Assembly (NCBI GenBank): GCA_025352345.1
Contig: JANXTP010000234.1
Coordinates: 1-8,091, forward strand
Origin: Burkholderiales bacterium
Lineage (GTDB): Bacteria; Pseudomonadota; Gammaproteobacteria; Burkholderiales; Burkholderiaceae_C
Reading direction: 5' to 3'
DNA: 8,091 nucleotides
Positions 6,313 through 8,091 of the stretch are shown here, one piece after another (within the stretch, counting starts at the first letter, position 1; each line of letters starts with the position of its first letter). Both the position numbers and the translations under genes were made by a program. The notes under the pieces were generated by a model. It was not told the origin of the DNA. It was given only the letters and a program-made list of their open reading frames with translations, and did no database searches.

Positions 6313-7531
6313 CGACGTAGCCATCCGCGTCAGCAATCTCAGTAAACGCTATGAGATTTACGCCAACCCTGGCGACCGGCTCAAGCAGTTTGTTTTGCCC
6401 CGGTTACAACGCTCGGTGGGCTTGCCACCGAAGCAGTACTTCCGGGAGTTCTGGGCGCTCAAAGATGTGTCGTTCGAGGTCAACAAAGGCGAAACGGTTG
6501 GCATCATCGGGCGCAACGGGTCGGGCAAGTCCACGCTGTTGCAGATGACTTGCGGGACGCTCAGCCCAACGGAAGGCAGCATTCAAACCAATGGTCGCAT
6601 CGCTGCCCTTCTTGAACTAGGCTCCGGATTCAATCCGGAATTTACCGGACGGGAAAACGTCTTCCTGAACGGTGCGGTGCTGGGCTTGCAACAGCACGAA
6701 ATCCAGGAAAGGTTCGCCGCCATTGCGTCGTTTGCAGACATCGGCGACTTCATCGAGCAGCCAGTCAAGACTTACTCCAGCGGTATGTTTGTGCGCCTTG
6801 CGTTTGCGCTGGCCATCCATGTCGACGCTGCCATCCTTGTTGTCGATGAAGCACTTAGCGTGGGCGACATTGCATTCCAGAACAAGTGCACTGAGGCGCT
6901 AAAGCGCATGATGGCTCGCGGCGCAACAGTGCTGTTCGTCACGCATGACCTGCACACGCTTCAGCTTCTCTGTAACAGAGTGGTGTGGTTAGATCGCGGA
7001 CGCGTTCGAGAAATAAATGATCCGGTTGTTGTGACGCAGGAATATCACGCCAGCATGCTTGGTGGTCAGTCTTCGGTAGCAAGCCCCGGCGTCGCTTATC
7101 CGATGCAGGAAGATACTGGGAAGGCTGTTTTCACTTACTTGACGATTTCGGGCAGTACTGGACAGCCCTTTACTCCGGGCGATTTGTTGCGAATCAAGTT
7201 TTCACTTCAAGCACAAGAGGACCTTGGACCAATTGTGTTCGGACTCAGCGTTTACCGGGCCGACGGGGATTGGATCGTGTCGCAAAGCAGCCGTGACTCC
7301 GATGCCATTTGGCCCGCCCTTCCGGCTGGGTGCGTTAACACCGGCTCCATTGAGCTAGTACCGCTCTCGCTGACGCCCGGCGATTACGTAATTGCGATCG
7401 GCGCCTTTTGCGAGGACTACTCTGTGTGTTTCGCCATGACTGGTCTCACGGAGCGCTTTTCGGTTCGCTCAACTGTTCCTGTCTGGGGGAAATTTCTCCA
7501 CCCATGCCGCTGGAATATTGGGAAACCATGA
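6302..7531 (+). CDS. wzt: Wzt-type polysaccharide ABC transporter ATPase with C-terminal recognition domain
   Basis: This is the cytoplasmic ATPase partner of the upstream permease, 409 residues long. The nucleotide-binding domain spans about 1-250. It has the N-terminal RYEIYANPGDRLKQF segment typical of Wzt/TagH, Walker A GRNGSGKST (70-78), ELGSGFNPEFTGREN (105-119) where a canonical Q-loop would be, the signature YSSGM (158-162), Walker B ILVVDEA (178-184) and the switch His215. Residues from about 270 to 392 form a C-terminal extension predicted to be a beta-sandwich, as in E. coli O8/O9a Wzt. There that domain binds the modified non-reducing end of the finished O-polysaccharide. It starts inside the permease gene with an 11-base overlap. 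GC content falls towards the 3' end: about 53% over 7021-7200 against 62% over 5581-5640, counted by hand. The ligand-binding role of the extension is inferred from family architecture. Confidence 0.93.
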   Translation: MSSDDVAIRVSNLSKRYEIYANPGDRLKQFVLPRLQRSVGLPPKQYFREFWALKDVSFEVNKGETVGIIGRNGSGKSTLLQMTCGTLSPTEGSIQTNGRIAALLELGSGFNPEFTGRENVFLNGAVLGLQQHEIQERFAAIASFADIGDFIEQPVKTYSSGMFVRLAFALAIHVDAAILVVDEALSVGDIAFQNKCTEALKRMMARGATVLFVTHDLHTLQLLCNRVVWLDRGRVREINDPVVVTQEYHASMLGGQSSVASPGVAYPMQEDTGKAVFTYLTISGSTGQPFTPGDLLRIKFSLQAQEDLGPIVFGLSVYRADGDWIVSQSSRDSDAIWPALPAGCVNTGSIELVPLSLTPGDYVIAIGAFCEDYSVCFAMTGLTERFSVRSTVPVWGKFLHPCRWNIGKP

Positions 7532-7636
7532 ATCGACCACAGCCACACCTGAATTTCAGCATGCATCGCAAAACCATCCCCACGATTTGCAGATTTTCAG
7601 AGCAGATGCATAGTGTCCTATAGGCTTTTGCTTTAA
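7532..7636 (+). other. AT-richer gap between wzt and the methyltransferase
   Basis: No conserved gene is seen in these 105 bases, unlike the tight spacing upstream. A 31-codon frame starts at ATG 7528, overlapping the wzt stop as ATGA, and ends with TAG at 7623; its product (MNRPQPHLNFSMHRKTIP...) resembles nothing I know. It could be a remnant, a coupling leader or chance. No hairpin followed by a T run is evident, so the methyltransferase may still be read from upstream. A promoter here is possible but none stands out. Confidence 0.35.
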
Positions 7637-8091
7637 ATGAATATCTCGATTCCCGCCGACAGTTCCAGCCTCTTACCAAAGCTCGAGAACCCTGGCAATC
7701 AGCATCACTGTCCCATCTGCTTCTCTGCCAAGACGGAAAAGTTAAGTGCCGCTTCTCAAGACGCACTCTGGCTTAGCTGCAGCAAATGCGGTGGCGTGTT
7801 TGCAGGCACGACAGTGGCGTCTCGACATGCGAACAGCTCTCCATACGGAATGACTCGCCTTCGCGGAGCGGAGCCTGAAGCCGGCATGCCCGAGAACAAG
7901 TCGTACGCATTCGTAGAACAGTGTTTAGAGTCCCTCGGAGCAGCAACGGGACGCTCGGTGCTCGACATCGGATGCGGCTATGGCGCGCACTTGGCGCTGG
8001 CGGCTGGGCGCGACTGGAAATGCTTCGGCGTGGAGGTGTCGGATCATGCGCGGGGTATTGCCAGATCGCGGCTGGGTGGCAGCGCACAGAT
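7637..8091 (+). CDS. Zinc-ribbon class I SAM-dependent methyltransferase (N-terminal part)
   Basis: This frame is open from ATG 7637 to the window edge, 151 codons, and is cut there. The N-terminus has a zinc-ribbon-like four-cysteine cluster: CPIC (Cys25, Cys28) and CSKC (Cys48, Cys51). This arrangement is common in methyltransferases of polysaccharide and sugar-nucleotide clusters. After a linker comes the SAM-binding motif I, VLDIGCGYG (108-116), then FGVEVSDHARGIAR (130-143), whose Glu133 is the expected ribose-contacting acid. The rest of the Rossmann domain lies outside. An in-frame TAA directly precedes the ATG, so the start cannot be earlier. The ribosome-binding site is poor, only AGG at 7622-7624, twelve bases away. 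Its position after wzm-wzt suggests methylation of a sugar in, or at the end of, the exported glycan; substrate and methyl position are unknown. Confidence 0.88.
   Translation, partial: MNISIPADSSSLLPKLENPGNQHHCPICFSAKTEKLSAASQDALWLSCSKCGGVFAGTTVASRHANSSPYGMTRLRGAEPEAGMPENKSYAFVEQCLESLGAATGRSVLDIGCGYGAHLALAAGRDWKCFGVEVSDHARGIARSRLGGSAQ

Overview
The window looks like a GC-rich Gram-negative chromosome, most likely a betaproteobacterium of the Burkholderiales. This is inferred from the AhpC/AhpF sequence type (an AhpC active site reading FTFNCPTE), the codon bias towards G/C, and an ABC-dependent surface polysaccharide locus. No rRNA or other phylogenetic marker is present, so the placement is tentative.

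Layout. Bases 1-254 (+) are the 3' end of uvrA (nucleotide excision repair). Convergent to it, with only ten bases between the stop codons, is a peroxide-defence unit on the minus strand: ahpC (2565-2002), a 141-base gap with two GC-rich hairpins, then ahpF (1860-265). Upstream of ahpC is a plausible promoter with a weak OxyR-like site next to its -35.

From about 2740 rightwards the content changes to surface-polysaccharide genes. On the minus strand lie an intact family-2 glycosyltransferase (3678-2740) and, just upstream and overlapping it by a GTGA stop/start, the wreck of a second glycosyltransferase of the same subfamily (about 4318-3675). That copy has at least four frame changes, no recognisable N-terminal third and a degraded DQDD motif. 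Divergent from these, on the plus strand, is a compact run: a third, intact paralogue (4453-5454), an ABC-2 permease of the Wzm type (5458-6312), and the matching ATPase of the Wzt type with a C-terminal extension typical of polysaccharide-recognition domains (6302-7531). After a 105-base gap comes the 5' part of a zinc-ribbon SAM-dependent methyltransferase (7637 to the window end).

How the genes work together. AhpF passes NADH electrons to AhpC, which reduces H2O2 and organic peroxides. The right-hand genes fit an ABC-transporter-dependent O-antigen or capsule pathway: glycosyltransferases build a lipid-linked glycan in the cytoplasm, Wzm/Wzt export it, and the methyltransferase may modify a sugar or the chain end. 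The window therefore spans the border between conserved housekeeping genes and a variable polysaccharide locus. The glycosyltransferase wreck suggests past turnover there. I see no tRNA, rRNA, CRISPR array, insertion sequence or phage gene, and nothing that clearly amounts to an undescribed system.
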